A stretch of 64,000 nucleotides of DNA from Amycolatopsis albispora (GCF_003312875.1 NZ_CP015163.1:2480001-2544000); one strand, 5' to 3'. Numbered from the stretch's first letter, positions 53,961 to 63,278 are shown. The notes: generated by a model not told the origin, from the letters alone. Made by a program: numbers and translations.

Positions 53961-55397
53961 ATGGCCAGACGCCTGGTCGCCCTGCTCGGAGCCGCCGTCG
54001 CGGTCTCCGGCGTGATCACCGCGATGACGGTCACCTCCGCCGTCGCGGGCACCTCGGCCGAAGTACTCGGCGCACTGCAGCGGGACTTCGGCATCAGCGC
54101 GGGCGAAGCCGCCACCCGGCTGTCCGATGAGGACCGTGCCGCGAAGACGGATCGCCTGCTGCGCAAGAAGCTTTCCCATGGTTACGGCGGTTCCTGGTAC
54201 GACCCGGCCAAGGCCAAGCTGGTGGTCGCGGTGACCGGCGACGACGCCGCGAAGACGGCGCGGGCCGACGGCGCGGAGGCCGTGGTGGTCGCCCGCACCG
54301 AGGCGCAGCTCGACGCGTTGAAGTCCAAATTGGACAACCGGAGCGCGAGCAGCCCGCGCACGGTGGCCGGCTGGTACGTGGACGTGCCGAGCAACAAGAT
54401 CGTGCTGCTGTCGCGCGGTGCCGCGCTCGGTGCCGCGCACTCGTTCGTCGCGGCCAGCGGAGTGCCCGCCGACGCGGTCAGCGTGGTCGCCTCCACCGAA
54501 TCCCCGCGCCCGCTGATCGACGTGGTGGGCGGCAACGCCTACTACATCGGCAGCGGCACGCGCTGCTCGGTCGGTTTCTCGGTGACCGACGGTTTTGTCA
54601 CCGCCGGGCACTGCGGCAACACCGGCGCGAGCACCAGCCAGCCGACCGGCCAGTTCGCCGGTTCCAGCTTTCCCGGCAACGACTACGCCTACGTCCGCGT
54701 CGCCGCGGGCAACACCCCGATCGGCGCGGTGAACAACTACGCCGGCGGCCGGATCCCGGTGGCCGGTTCGCAGGACGCCCCGGTGGGTTCGTCGATCTGC
54801 CGGTCCGGTTCGACCACCGGCTGGCGCTGCGGCACCATCCAGGCCCGCAACTCCTCGGTCACCTATCCGCAGGGCACGGTCAGCGGCCTGATCCGCACCA
54901 GCGCGTGCGCCGAGCCCGGTGACTCGGGCGGCTCGGCGATCTCCGGCAGCCAGGCCCAGGGCGTGACCTCGGGTGGTTCCGGCAACTGCAGTTCCGGTGG
55001 CACCACCTACTTCCAGCCGGTCAACGAGATCCTGCAGACCTACGGCTTGACCCTGGTCACCGACGGCGGCAACCCGCCGGGCGGCGACTGCGACGACGCC
55101 GAGAACACCTACACCGGCAACCTGGCCAGTGGTGGCAACGCCATCCAGCCCAACGGCGGTTCCTACACCACCACGACCTCCGGCACGCACCGCGGTTGCC
55201 TGGCCGGACCGGCGGGCAGCGACTTCGACCTCTACCTGCAGAAGTGGAACGGCAGCAGCTGGGCCGCGGTGGCCAGCGGCACCAGCCCGGCGGCCAGCGA
55301 AACGGTGACCTACAACGGCACCGCGGGCACGTACCGCTGGCGCGTGCACGCCTACAGCGGTTCCGGCACCTACACGCTGGGCACCGACGCTCCCTGA
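53961..55397 (+). CDS. Secreted S1 serine protease with C-terminal PPC domain, copy 2
   Basis: 478 residues. Signal peptide, alpha-lytic-type pro-region, then the triad His217 (TAGHC), Asp241 (GNDYAYV) and Ser324-region (EPGDSGGS, about 322). After the protease core (to about residue 370) a linker leads to a bacterial pre-peptidase C-terminal (PPC) domain, GSDFDLYLQKWNGSSWA ... GTYRWRVHAYSGSGTYTL, a substrate- or surface-binding module. AGGAG precedes the ATG. The catalytic core is close to that of the protease at 48548. Confidence 0.95.
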   Translation: MARRLVALLGAAVAVSGVITAMTVTSAVAGTSAEVLGALQRDFGISAGEAATRLSDEDRAAKTDRLLRKKLSHGYGGSWYDPAKAKLVVAVTGDDAAKTARADGAEAVVVARTEAQLDALKSKLDNRSASSPRTVAGWYVDVPSNKIVLLSRGAALGAAHSFVAASGVPADAVSVVASTESPRPLIDVVGGNAYYIGSGTRCSVGFSVTDGFVTAGHCGNTGASTSQPTGQFAGSSFPGNDYAYVRVAAGNTPIGAVNNYAGGRIPVAGSQDAPVGSSICRSGSTTGWRCGTIQARNSSVTYPQGTVSGLIRTSACAEPGDSGGSAISGSQAQGVTSGGSGNCSSGGTTYFQPVNEILQTYGLTLVTDGGNPPGGDCDDAENTYTGNLASGGNAIQPNGGSYTTTTSGTHRGCLAGPAGSDFDLYLQKWNGSSWAAVASGTSPAASETVTYNGTAGTYRWRVHAYSGSGTYTLGTDAP

Positions 55398-55402
55398 AGC
55401 CC

Positions 55403-55433
55403 GTGAGGAGGCAACCCCGAGCAGCCTCCTCAC
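55403..55433 (+). terminator. Hairpin directly after the protease gene
   Basis: GTGAGGAGG (55403-55411) pairs with CCTCCTCAC (55425-55433), five bases after the stop codon. It is probably the first of two terminator stems. Confidence 0.6.
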
Positions 55434-55437
55434 GCCC

Positions 55438-55499
55438 GGGCCGCGGGCAGCGCATTCCGACCGGTGGACGACCAAGGAATGTGCTGCCCGCGGCCCTTT
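55438..55499 (+). terminator. 21-bp terminator hairpin with TTTA tail
   Basis: Arms at 55438-55458 and 55476-55496 pair over 21 positions with a single G-T mismatch, and the 3' arm is followed by TTTA. Together with the preceding stem it forms a strong intrinsic terminator between the protease and amidase genes. Confidence 0.75.
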
Positions 55500-55550
55500 A
55501 CCGTGCTCGGAGCTCTTGACGGCCGGGCGGCCGGGAAGGTTGGGTGCGGT

Positions 55551-57080
55551 GTGCGCATTCTCCGGGTGGTCACGCTTTCCCTCGTTCTCGCGGCCGGGCT
55601 CGCCGTTCCGGCACCGGCGGCGCCCGCGCTCGATCTGGACCGCAGCACGATCCCCCAGCTGCAGCGGATGATGGACCGCGGGCAACTCAGCTCGGCCGGG
55701 CTCACCGGCCGGTACCTGGGCCGGATCGCCTCGGTCGACCGCGAGGTGCGGTCCGTGCTGGCCGTCGACCCGACGGCGCTCGCCCAGGCGGCCGCCAGCG
55801 ATCACCGGCGGCGCACCGGGCAGGCACGCGGGCCGCTCGAAGGCATTCCGGTGCTGGTGAAGGACAACATCGACACCCGCGGCCTGGACACCACCGCCGG
55901 TTCGCGGGCGCTGAGCGGCAAGCCGCCCGCCGCGGACGCGACCCTGGTGCGCAAGCTGCGGGCGGCGGGCGCGGTGGTGCTCGGCAAGGCGAACCTGTCC
56001 GAATGGGCCAACTACCGGTCCACGAAGTCCACTTCGGGCTGGTCCGGTGTGGGCGGCCAGACGCACAATCCCTATGTGCTGGACCGGAATCCGTGTGGCT
56101 CGTCGTCCGGTTCGGGCGCGGCGGTCGCCGCTTCGCTGGCGCAGGTGGCGATCGGCACCGAGACCGACGGGTCGATCGTCTGCCCTGCCGGGGCGAACGG
56201 TGTGGTCGGCGCGAAGCCGACGCTCGGGCTGGTCAGCCGCGCGGGCGTGGTGCCGATTTCGGCCGAGCAGGACACGGCGGGCCCGATGGCGCGGAACGTG
56301 GTGGACACCGCGCTCACGCTTTCCGTGTTGCAGGGCCGTGATCCGGCCGATCCGGCGACGCTGGCCGGGCCGGTCGGCTCCGCTCTCGAACTCCGGTCCG
56401 GGGCGTTGAAGGGCGCGCGGATCGGGTTGTGGCGGCAGAGCGGGATCAACGCCGAAGTGGACCGCGTGGTCGGCGAGGCGGCTCGGGTCCTGCGTTCGCG
56501 TGGGGCCGAGGTGGTTGAGGTCGAACTGCCCTATCAGGACCAGATCGGCGCGGCCGAAGGCGCGGCACTGCTGAGCGAGTTCGCGCGGGATCTGCCCGCG
56601 TATCTGAAAACCCGACCGGGCGTGCCGCAGAGCATCGCGGAACTGGTCGAGTTCAACCGGCGTGATCCGGTGGAGCTGAGCAAGTTCGGGCAGGAGTTGT
56701 TCGAGCAGGCGCTGACCGCGCCCGGCACCGACGACCCCGGCTACCGCGAGCAGCGGGCGACGGCCACTTCGCTGGCCAGGAAGTCCATTGACGGCACACT
56801 CGCCGCGCACGACCTGGACGCGATCCTCTCCCCCACCAACGGCCCGGCCTGGAAAACCGCGTACGGCCCGGGTGACGCGTTCGAACTGGGCTCGTCCACG
56901 CCCGCCGCGGTGGCCGGTTATCCGAACGTCAGCGTGCCCGCCGGGTACGCGGGTGAGCTGCCGATCGGGGTTTCCCTGTTCGCCGGGCGATGGGCGGACG
57001 CGGAAGTGCTTTCACTGGCCGCCGCGTTCGAAGAGGCGGCTCCGGTGCGGAAGGCACCGAGGTATTTGCGGACTGCGTGA
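55551..57080 (+). CDS. Secreted amidase (amidase signature family)
   Basis: 509 residues from the GTG at 55551, chosen because it begins a signal peptide (VRILRVVTLSLVLAAGLAVP); an earlier ATG overlaps the terminator hairpin. The amidase-signature Ser-cisSer-Lys triad is visible: Lys104 in VLVKDNID and the Ser-rich block CGSSSGSGAAVAAS (about residues 183-196). It hydrolyses carboxamides outside the cytoplasm; substrate open. The tail reads into the FHA copy 2 unit after 75 bp. Confidence 0.93.
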   Translation: MRILRVVTLSLVLAAGLAVPAPAAPALDLDRSTIPQLQRMMDRGQLSSAGLTGRYLGRIASVDREVRSVLAVDPTALAQAAASDHRRRTGQARGPLEGIPVLVKDNIDTRGLDTTAGSRALSGKPPAADATLVRKLRAAGAVVLGKANLSEWANYRSTKSTSGWSGVGGQTHNPYVLDRNPCGSSSGSGAAVAASLAQVAIGTETDGSIVCPAGANGVVGAKPTLGLVSRAGVVPISAEQDTAGPMARNVVDTALTLSVLQGRDPADPATLAGPVGSALELRSGALKGARIGLWRQSGINAEVDRVVGEAARVLRSRGAEVVEVELPYQDQIGAAEGAALLSEFARDLPAYLKTRPGVPQSIAELVEFNRRDPVELSKFGQELFEQALTAPGTDDPGYREQRATATSLARKSIDGTLAAHDLDAILSPTNGPAWKTAYGPGDAFELGSSTPAAVAGYPNVSVPAGYAGELPIGVSLFAGRWADAEVLSLAAAFEEAAPVRKAPRYLRTA

Positions 57081-57155
57081 AGAGCGTTCCGGGATCGGTC
57101 CCGGCCGCCCCTGTGACACTGACGCGGAGGATCGTCAGGGCGTTGGGAGGCCGCG

Positions 57156-57863
57156 ATGGCCGAGGTGCTCGCGAGCGGGCACGCGAGCCTGGCGCTGGGG
57201 GTGCCGCGGGCCGAACCCGGGTCGCTGCACGCGTTGAGCGCCACCGGCGGGGTGACGGTCGGCGCGGCCGAGGAGCGGGTGGTGGTGTTCGGGCGCAATA
57301 GGCCCGAGGTGGACGTGTGCGTCGGCGAGCACGACGTGCGGGTCAGCCGGAGGCAGGGCGAACTGTCCCGCCACGACGGGCGATGGTGTGTGCGCAACAC
57401 CGGCCGGGCGCCGCTACGGTTGCCGGAATCGCGGCTGCTCGGCCCGGACGACGAACCCGCCGTGCTGGCCGGCGGGTACACGCCGCTGTTCGTGCGTGGT
57501 GCCGGCGGACGCGAGCACCTGCTGGAGGTGTTCGTCGGCGGTGGTCCGGCCACCGGCCCGGCCCGGCGGCGTTCGCTGACCGCCAGCGAGCGGCTGGTCC
57601 TGGTCGCCTGCGGCTGCCGCTACCTGCTGCACGAGGCGAACCCGCGGCCGGTGCCGAAGCGCGAGGCCGCGGCGCTGCTGGCCGAACTGCGCCCCCACGA
57701 GCCGTGGCCGGTGGCGCGGGTGGACTTCGTGCTGGCCACCGTGCGGTTCCGGCTGACCGCCGAGGGCGTGCTCGCGGAGGACACCGGGGACGACGGCCTC
57801 CTCCGCGAGCTGGTCCGCTCGGCCACGCTGGTGCCACCGGACCTCGCGCTGCTCACGCCCTAG
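57156..57863 (+). CDS. FHA-domain protein, copy 2 (paralogue of 46758)
   Basis: 235 residues. Same layout as copy 1: LGVPRAEPGSLHALSATGGV, FHA core VVVFGRNRPEVDVCVGEHDV followed by RVSRRQGELSRH, then TPLFVRGAGGREHLLEVFVG and LVRSATLVPPDLALL. In the phosphate-binding stretch, SRRH of copy 1 is SRRQ here, so the key His is replaced by Gln. It lacks an adjacent kinase and may respond to the kinase at 44923. Stop overlaps the convergent NADH-dehydrogenase-like gene by four bases through a shared CTAG. Confidence 0.83.
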   Translation: MAEVLASGHASLALGVPRAEPGSLHALSATGGVTVGAAEERVVVFGRNRPEVDVCVGEHDVRVSRRQGELSRHDGRWCVRNTGRAPLRLPESRLLGPDDEPAVLAGGYTPLFVRGAGGREHLLEVFVGGGPATGPARRRSLTASERLVLVACGCRYLLHEANPRPVPKREAAALLAELRPHEPWPVARVDFVLATVRFRLTAEGVLAEDTGDDGLLRELVRSATLVPPDLALLTP

Positions 57864-58972
57864 GCGACCGCGGCCACGATCCCCGGCCGTCGCGCCGCCA
57901 GGATGGTGCTGCGGACGACGGTTTCCTTGTACAGCGCGGCCAGCCGCCCGGTGAGCACCGCTTCGACCGGGCTGTCGTCGGCACGCACGAACTGGATCAG
58001 GCCGTCGCGCCTGCCGAGGCTGATGCACTGGTTGAAGAACCGGAACTCCAGCGGCTTCGGCGTGCGGCCCGCGAGCCGGTCCGCGATCGCCTTGCTCGCC
58101 GCGACCGCGGCGGGAATGCCGGTGGCGCAAGCCATCCGCAGTTCCTGCCCGCCGGCGCGCCGGGCCGCCGCCGCGTCACCGATGCCGTAGACCTCCGGGT
58201 GCGAAACCGAGCGCAGCGTCTCGTCCACCACCAGGCGTCCGCTGTCCTCCACGGCGAGCCCGGCCTCGCGGGCCACTGGTGAGACCTGGAACCCGGTGGT
58301 CCAGACGACCGTGTCGGCGGCCACCTGCTCGCCGCCGTCCAGCACCAGCCCGTCGGCCCGTACTTCCGAGATCCGCACCCGGTCCCGGACCTCGATGCCG
58401 AGCCGGGCGAAGGTGCTGCGCAGGTGCCGCCTGCCGCGGTCGGACAGCGCACCACCGAACTCACCGGCGGTCACCAGGCGGACGGTGAGTTCCGGATACG
58501 TCTCCGCCAGTTCGGTGGCCGCTTCCAGCCCGGTCAGGCCACCACCGGCCACCGCGACCACCCGGCTTTCGCGCAGCCGGTCGCGCAGGCGGGCGGCGTC
58601 GTCGTTGCCCGCGACGGTGTACGCGTGCTCGGCCGCACCGGGTACCGCGCCGAGATCGGCCCGGCTGCCCAGCGCGTAGACCAGCAGGTCGTACCCGATG
58701 GGCTCACCGACGGCCAGCCTCACCTCCCGCCGTCCGGGGTCGAGCCCGGTCACCCGGTCGACCACCAGCTGGATCCGCGTGCCCGCGAGCAGGTCCGCGA
58801 TGGGCAGGTCCCGCATCGGCTGGCCCGAGGCCAGCTGGTGCAGGCGCACCCGCTCGACGAACCGCTCCCCCGCGTTGACCAGCGTCACCTCGGCGCCGGT
58901 GCGCTTCGCGACCAGCTTGGCCGCGAGCAGCCCCGAATACCCGGCGCCGAGTACCACGATCCGCACTGCCAT
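57860..58972 (-). CDS. FAD-dependent oxidoreductase, NDH-2-like
   Basis: 370 residues with an N-terminal FAD dinucleotide-binding loop VVLGAGYSGLLAAKL, a second NAD(P)-binding Rossmann segment VAVAGGGLTGLEAATELAE, the motif TVVWTTGFQVSP, and YGIGDAAAAR at the FAD ribityl site. This is the type II NADH dehydrogenase/pyridine nucleotide-disulphide fold. Without the C-terminal membrane helices usual in NDH-2 it may be soluble, or use another acceptor. Single gene. Confidence 0.88.
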   Translation of the reverse strand: MAVRIVVLGAGYSGLLAAKLVAKRTGAEVTLVNAGERFVERVRLHQLASGQPMRDLPIADLLAGTRIQLVVDRVTGLDPGRREVRLAVGEPIGYDLLVYALGSRADLGAVPGAAEHAYTVAGNDDAARLRDRLRESRVVAVAGGGLTGLEAATELAETYPELTVRLVTAGEFGGALSDRGRRHLRSTFARLGIEVRDRVRISEVRADGLVLDGGEQVAADTVVWTTGFQVSPVAREAGLAVEDSGRLVVDETLRSVSHPEVYGIGDAAAARRAGGQELRMACATGIPAAVAASKAIADRLAGRTPKPLEFRFFNQCISLGRRDGLIQFVRADDSPVEAVLTGRLAALYKETVVRSTILAARRPGIVAAVA

Positions 58973-59053
58973 GTCGTTCCCCTTTCCGTCGCCCCTTGAA
59001 CCGGCGGCGGGGCCGGTCTGTGACGACCCGGCGGGGTGAACGCGGTCACATGC

Positions 59054-59251
59054 TCAGTACTTGTCCTGCGGGATCAGCAACCACAGGGCGAGGTAGATCA
59101 GGAACTGCGGGCCGGGCAGGACGCAGGAGACCACAAAAAGCACCCGCACGGTGCGCGGCTTCCAGCCCATCTTGCGGGCGATCCCGGCGCAGACGCCCGC
59201 GATCACCCGGTTGTCCCTCGACCTGGTCAGTGTCCTCGTCGGTGTTGTCAT
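59054..59251 (-). CDS. PspC-domain protein
   Basis: 65 residues. The conserved opening SRDNRVIAGVCAGIARKMGW and the hydrophobic C-terminal half (VRVLFVVSCVLPGPQFLIYL) are those of PspC, a small inner-membrane protein of phage-shock or stress responses. Standalone PspC proteins are common in actinobacteria. ATG start; no neighbour of the psp type. Confidence 0.9.
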   Translation of the reverse strand: MTTPTRTLTRSRDNRVIAGVCAGIARKMGWKPRTVRVLFVVSCVLPGPQFLIYLALWLLIPQDKY

Positions 59252-59338
59252 ACCTCCACCATGCGGGTTCCGCGCCCGGTTCGCATCGGTGAGACCCCGG
59301 AGGCGGACCCGGATTCGCCCGGCAGGGGTATCGGCCGG

Positions 59339-59806
59339 TCACAGTCCGAGGTCGGACAGGCCGGGGTGGTCGTCGGGGCGGCGGCCCAGCGGCCAGAAGT
59401 ACTTCCGGTCGGCCTCGGCGATCGGCAGCGTGTTGATCGACGCGTGCCGGACGGCCATCAGCCCGTGCTCGTCGAACTCCCAGTTCTCGTTGCCGTAGTT
59501 GCGGGTCCAGTTCCCGGCGTCGTCGTGGCACTCGTAGGCGAAGCGCACCGCGATCCGGTTGCCGCCGAACGCCCAGAGTTCCTTGATCAGCCGGTAGTCC
59601 AGCTCGGCGGCCCACTTCCGGCGCAGCAGGGCGACCACCTCCGCCCGCCCGGTGGCGAACTCGGCGCGGTTCCGCCACCGCGTGCCGGTGGTGTAGGCGA
59701 GCGAAACCCGTTCGGGATCACGCGTGTTCCAGGCGTCCTCCGCCAGCCGGATCTTCTCGATGGCCGTCTCACGGGTGAACGGCGGCAGCGGTGGGCGCTC
59801 GGCCAT
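59339..59806 (-). CDS. SnoaL-like / DUF1348 nuclear-transport-factor-2 fold protein
   Basis: 155 residues from an ATG with GGAGGG. The text [34 protein letters not shown] and RYAYECHDD-like [20 protein letters not shown] corresponds to the DUF1348 group of NTF2-fold proteins; residues for a defined reaction are not identified. A palindrome at 59825-59842 sits just upstream and the TetR gene at 59854 precedes it on the same strand, so TetR control is likely. Confidence 0.88.
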   Translation of the reverse strand: MAERPPLPPFTRETAIEKIRLAEDAWNTRDPERVSLAYTTGTRWRNRAEFATGRAEVVALLRRKWAAELDYRLIKELWAFGGNRIAVRFAYECHDDAGNWTRNYGNENWEFDEHGLMAVRHASINTLPIAEADRKYFWPLGRRPDDHPGLSDLGL

Positions 59807-59824
59807 GACTTCCCTCCAGACTCC

Positions 59825-59842
59825 GGAGAACGTTCGTTCTCC
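59825..59842. promoter_or_regulatory. TetR-type operator upstream of the DUF1348 gene
   Basis: GGAGAACG and CGTTCTCC are perfect inverted arms around TT. The site lies in the 47-base gap between the TetR gene and its downstream neighbour, a usual place for an operator of the AACG-NN-CGTT class bound by TetR proteins. Confidence 0.65.
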
Positions 59843-59853
59843 GCAGGTGAACC

Positions 59854-60429
59854 CTACGAGGGCCACGCGCCTGGACGCAAGAGGGTCTCGGCCGCGCGGC
59901 GGGCGTCCGCGGCGGGTGCGGTGCCCGGTGCCGCGCCGGTTTCCATGCCCGCGACCACCATCGCGCCCTCGGCCAGCAACACCAGCTGGGCGGCCACCTC
60001 GGCGGACAGCCCGGCGTCGGCGGCCAGCGATTCCACGTACGCATGGAACCGGCCCTTGTGCGCCCGCGAAATCGCGGCGATGCGTTCGGAGGTGGTGCCG
60101 AGTTCACCGTAGGAGTTGATGAACGCGCAGCCGCGGAAATCGGGTTCGGCGAACCAGATCGCCAGCCAGTCGAACACCGCCAGCACACGCGCCACCGGCT
60201 CCCCGGCCGCCGAAACGTGCTCGCGCAACCGCCCGTGCCAGCGCTCGTCCCGGCGGGTCAGGTAGGCCTCGACCAGGTCGTCCTTCGACGCGAACAGCCG
60301 GTACAGGCGCTTGAGCGAGACCCCGGACCGCGCGCGCACCGCGTCCATGCCGACCGCCTGGATCCCGCGCCCGTAGAACAGTTCCTCGGCGGCATCGAGG
60401 ACCAGTCCGGCCGCGACCTCGTCTTCCAC
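59854..60429 (-). CDS. TetR family transcriptional regulator
   Basis: 191 residues. [22 protein letters not shown] (about residues 27-45), preceded by [17 protein letters not shown]. The C-terminal domain [20 protein letters not shown] is close to the YxaF/LmrA-type TetR_C family. It lies directly before the DUF1348 gene and its predicted operator, so it probably represses that gene and perhaps itself. It ends 11 bp after the Mce-associated gene on the same strand. Confidence 0.93.
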   Translation of the reverse strand: MEDEVAAGLVLDAAEELFYGRGIQAVGMDAVRARSGVSLKRLYRLFASKDDLVEAYLTRRDERWHGRLREHVSAAGEPVARVLAVFDWLAIWFAEPDFRGCAFINSYGELGTTSERIAAISRAHKGRFHAYVESLAADAGLSAEVAAQLVLLAEGAMVVAGMETGAAPGTAPAADARRAAETLLRPGAWPS

Positions 60430-60439
60430 GCGCCGCAGG

Positions 60440-60997
60440 CTACATCAGGGTGATCTCGTCGAGCCGCCATTCCCCGTCCGCGCGCAGCATGGTCAGCTTC
60501 ATCCGGCTGCGGTCGATCCGCGGGTCCTTCAGATTGGTGTTCGTGATGGTCTGGTCCACGAAGGCGAGCACCACCGCGCGGTCGGCGCTCGCCTCGGTCA
60601 CCGCGGCGTCCAGCACGGTGCCCTGCGAAGTCGCCTGGTACTGGGTGATCAGCTGCATCAGCTGACCCGAGGAGTTCCGGTACTCGTTGGCGAACTTGTC
60701 GGTCGAATGCTGCACGACACCGTTCAGGTTCGCCGCCGCATCGCGGAAGTCGTAGGTGGAGATCGTGGTGGCGTACCGCTTTCCGGCGTCCAGGGCGGAA
60801 CTGCGTGCGTCCGCCTGCTCGGTGAGCCGGGAAATCTGCAGCCCGGCGGCCACCGCGCCCCCGGCGACCAGGCACACCAGCACCGCGGCCGCGAGCACCT
60901 TCCGCCGGAGCACCCGCCGCAGCAGCCGCGGCTTTTCCGGTTCCGGCACGCGCGGGCGCGGGGTGGGCGACGGCTTGACCGTGGTGGTAGCGGACAT
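60440..60997 (-). CDS. Mce-associated membrane protein (Mam)
   Basis: 185 residues: Pro-rich N-terminus, one transmembrane helix (VLAAAVLVCLVAGGAVAAGL, about residues 36-55), and an extracytoplasmic NTF2-like domain (YATTISTYDFRDAAANLNGV). This is the Mam layout, proteins that stabilise Mce complexes of mycobacteria and their relatives. It begins two bases after the stop of the MceF-like gene and closes the operon. Confidence 0.9.
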   Translation of the reverse strand: MSATTTVKPSPTPRPRVPEPEKPRLLRRVLRRKVLAAAVLVCLVAGGAVAAGLQISRLTEQADARSSALDAGKRYATTISTYDFRDAAANLNGVVQHSTDKFANEYRNSSGQLMQLITQYQATSQGTVLDAAVTEASADRAVVLAFVDQTITNTNLKDPRIDRSRMKLTMLRADGEWRLDEITLM

Positions 60998-60999
60998 GG

Positions 61000-62247
61000 C
61001 TAGCTTCCCTTTCCTTGCGCGCCCTGGAGCAGCAGGGCGGACCACGAGCGCGGGCCGAGCACCGCGGCCTGCCCGCCGTTGACGCCGAGTTCCACCGGGC
61101 CGGCGGGGGTGACCGCCCGCCGGGTCGCCGGGTCGTAGGTGGTGACGGCCGCGGGGCGCGGGGCGTTCGCCGCGCCGCGCTGCTGGAGCCCTGGCTGGTC
61201 GCCGGGGCAGGCCCAGCCGGTTTCCGGTGCCCGTGGCGCGGGATCGGTCACCGGGCGGCGCTCGGTGCCGTAGTAGCAGGCCGGGCCCTGCGCGGCGACC
61301 AGGTAGAAGTGCGCCACGCCGCCGTGCTCGATGCTCGCCAGTTCGTCCAGCGTGGCGGGCACGGCCACCAGCAGTTCGTTCAACGCGGGGGTCCTGGTCA
61401 CCAGGATCTGGCTGCCCGAAGCCAGGTTCGCCAGCAGCGTGGACACCGACGGCTGCGCCTGGCGCAGCAGCGGCGCGACCTTCTCCGCCAGCGGCACGGC
61501 GGTGTCCAGCGCGGTGTTCGCCGCCGGGAGCTGCCCGCGCAGTTCGCCGGTGAGCTGCCGCAGCGATTCGGTGGTGCGGCCGAGCGTGCCGCTGTGTCCC
61601 TTCGCGACATCCAGCAGCGAGGCCGCGTTCCCGGTCAGGTTCACGATCGACGGGCGTCCTTGCGCCATCGCGTCCACGAGCTTGCCCGCGTTGCCGAGCA
61701 GGCGTTCGAGATCGGCCGTGGTGCCGGTGAGCCCGGCCGACATCTCGCGGCTCAGCGTGGCCAGGTCCGCCGGGTCGATCGAGTCGGCAAGGGTGAGGAA
61801 ATGGGTGAGCAGCGTTTCCAGCGGCACCGGGCGGCTGGTCGCCTCGCTGGCGATCTCGCTGCCCTCGGCCAGGTACGGCGGCCGGTCGTCCGCCGGGCGC
61901 AGGTCCAGTTTCTGGATCGCCATCGGGGTTTCCATGCTGACCACCGCGCTCGCCGACGCCGGAACGCTGACCCCGTCCCGGATCCGCAGCGTGATCTCCA
62001 CACCCGCGAGCCCCGGCCGCACCTTGGTCTGTTCCACCTTGCCGACCGGCACCCCGCGATAGGTCACCTGTGACGCCGGGGTCAGGCCGCCGGTGTCGGC
62101 CATCCGCACGGTGACCAGGAATCCGCCCGCCAGCGAGGTGCTGCCGAACACGCGCACGCCGACATACGCCGTGCAGGCGACGGCGACCACGAGGAACAAC
62201 GCGAGCTGCACGATGGTGGCGCGCGGCAGCCCGCGCCAGGTCTTCAC
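61000..62247 (-). CDS. MCE-family protein, MceF position
   Basis: 415 residues from a GTG that overlaps the preceding stop (GTGA). One N-terminal transmembrane helix (IVQLALFLVVAVACTAYVG) then the MCE domain FLVTVRMADTGGLTPASQVT ... YRGVPVGKV, and a long helical part that forms the lipid tunnel. Its place after the lipoprotein gene matches mceF in the mceA-F order. Six such subunits make a channel moving sterols or fatty acids through the periplasm toward the YrbE permease. Confidence 0.92.
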   Translation of the reverse strand: MKTWRGLPRATIVQLALFLVVAVACTAYVGVRVFGSTSLAGGFLVTVRMADTGGLTPASQVTYRGVPVGKVEQTKVRPGLAGVEITLRIRDGVSVPASASAVVSMETPMAIQKLDLRPADDRPPYLAEGSEIASEATSRPVPLETLLTHFLTLADSIDPADLATLSREMSAGLTGTTADLERLLGNAGKLVDAMAQGRPSIVNLTGNAASLLDVAKGHSGTLGRTTESLRQLTGELRGQLPAANTALDTAVPLAEKVAPLLRQAQPSVSTLLANLASGSQILVTRTPALNELLVAVPATLDELASIEHGGVAHFYLVAAQGPACYYGTERRPVTDPAPRAPETGWACPGDQPGLQQRGAANAPRPAAVTTYDPATRRAVTPAGPVELGVNGGQAAVLGPRSWSALLLQGAQGKGS

Positions 62248-63278
62248 CGCGCGCTCCTGGCCAGGAAGTCGGCCAGCGCACCGGGTTCGGGCGCGCTGCC
62301 GGGCGGCGGGGGCGGCGAGCCGGTCAGCAGCGGCAGCAGCGTGTTCGGCACGTCCAGCCTGCCGTCCACGTTGAGGTAGTCGCTCGGGGTCGCCCTCGCC
62401 AGGTTTTCCTGGAACGGCGCGATCTTCGCCAGCGTGGCCCCGAGTTCGGTGTCCAGCCCGCCGAGTTCACCGAGCAGCTGCCGCACCTGCGGCACGAGGG
62501 CGAGCAGGTCCTGTTCGGTCTTGCCGAGCGCTTCGCCGGTGACGCGGCTGAGCGTGGTCACCCGGCCGAGCAGGTTCTCCAGCGTGCCGCGGTGGCCGTT
62601 CAGCACCTCGATCGCGGGCGTGAGCCGGGTCAGCCCGGCCTCGATGGTGGCCCGCTCGTCGTTCACCGTCGTGGTCAGCGCGCCGACCGAATCGATCGCG
62701 CGCGTCAGCTCACCGCGGTGCGCGTCCACCGAGGCCAGCAGCGAATCCAGCTGCCCGAACAACTCCTTGACCTGCGCCGACCGCCCGCCCAGCGCGGTGT
62801 TCGCCTCGGCCACGATGGTGCGCACCTGGTCGAGCCCGGCGCCGTTGAGCATGGTGCCCGCGGCGGCGAGCAGGTCCTCCACCGCCGGGCCGCCCGAGGT
62901 CAGCTCGACGCCGATCACCCCGCCGTCGGCGAGCGTGCCCGCGGCCGGGCCGGGTGGCGGCTGGAGGTCGACGAACTGCTCCCCCAGCGCCGAACTCACC
63001 TGGATCTGGGCGCGGGTCCCGGCGGGCAGCGGCACGCCGGCGCTGATCGCCACCACCACCTCGGCGCGGAAGTCCCTGGCGCGCAGCTCGCTGACCCGGC
63101 CGACCTCGGCCTGCCCGAGCTTGACCTTGCCACCGACCGGCAACCCGGCGGCGTCGGCGAAAACCAGGGTGAGCCGGTAGGAATCACCGTCCGGGGTGCG
63201 GCCGAGCGGGAGGTCCTGGAAGCCGACGCCGCAGCCGGACACCAGCGTCAGCACGGCGAGGCAGCACAGCCGTCGCAT
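62244..63278 (-). CDS. MCE-family lipoprotein, MceE position
   Basis: 344 residues with a short lipoprotein signal: MRRLCCLAVLTLVSGCGVGF, lipobox LVSGC. The MCE domain follows (YRLTLVFADAAGLPVGGKVK ... LGQAEVGRVSEL), then a coiled-coil-like tunnel region. Among Mce proteins E is the lipid-anchored one (LprK), which supports the assignment. Start and stop overlap both neighbours by one to four bases. Confidence 0.93.
   Translation of the reverse strand: MRRLCCLAVLTLVSGCGVGFQDLPLGRTPDGDSYRLTLVFADAAGLPVGGKVKLGQAEVGRVSELRARDFRAEVVVAISAGVPLPAGTRAQIQVSSALGEQFVDLQPPPGPAAGTLADGGVIGVELTSGGPAVEDLLAAAGTMLNGAGLDQVRTIVAEANTALGGRSAQVKELFGQLDSLLASVDAHRGELTRAIDSVGALTTTVNDERATIEAGLTRLTPAIEVLNGHRGTLENLLGRVTTLSRVTGEALGKTEQDLLALVPQVRQLLGELGGLDTELGATLAKIAPFQENLARATPSDYLNVDGRLDVPNTLLPLLTGSPPPPPGSAPEPGALADFLARSAR

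Noticed and set aside
59825..59842. LexA box
   Set aside because: It contains GAAC-N4-GTTC, but flanks are AG/TC instead of the required C/G, and its symmetry is better read as 8-2-8 next to a TetR gene.
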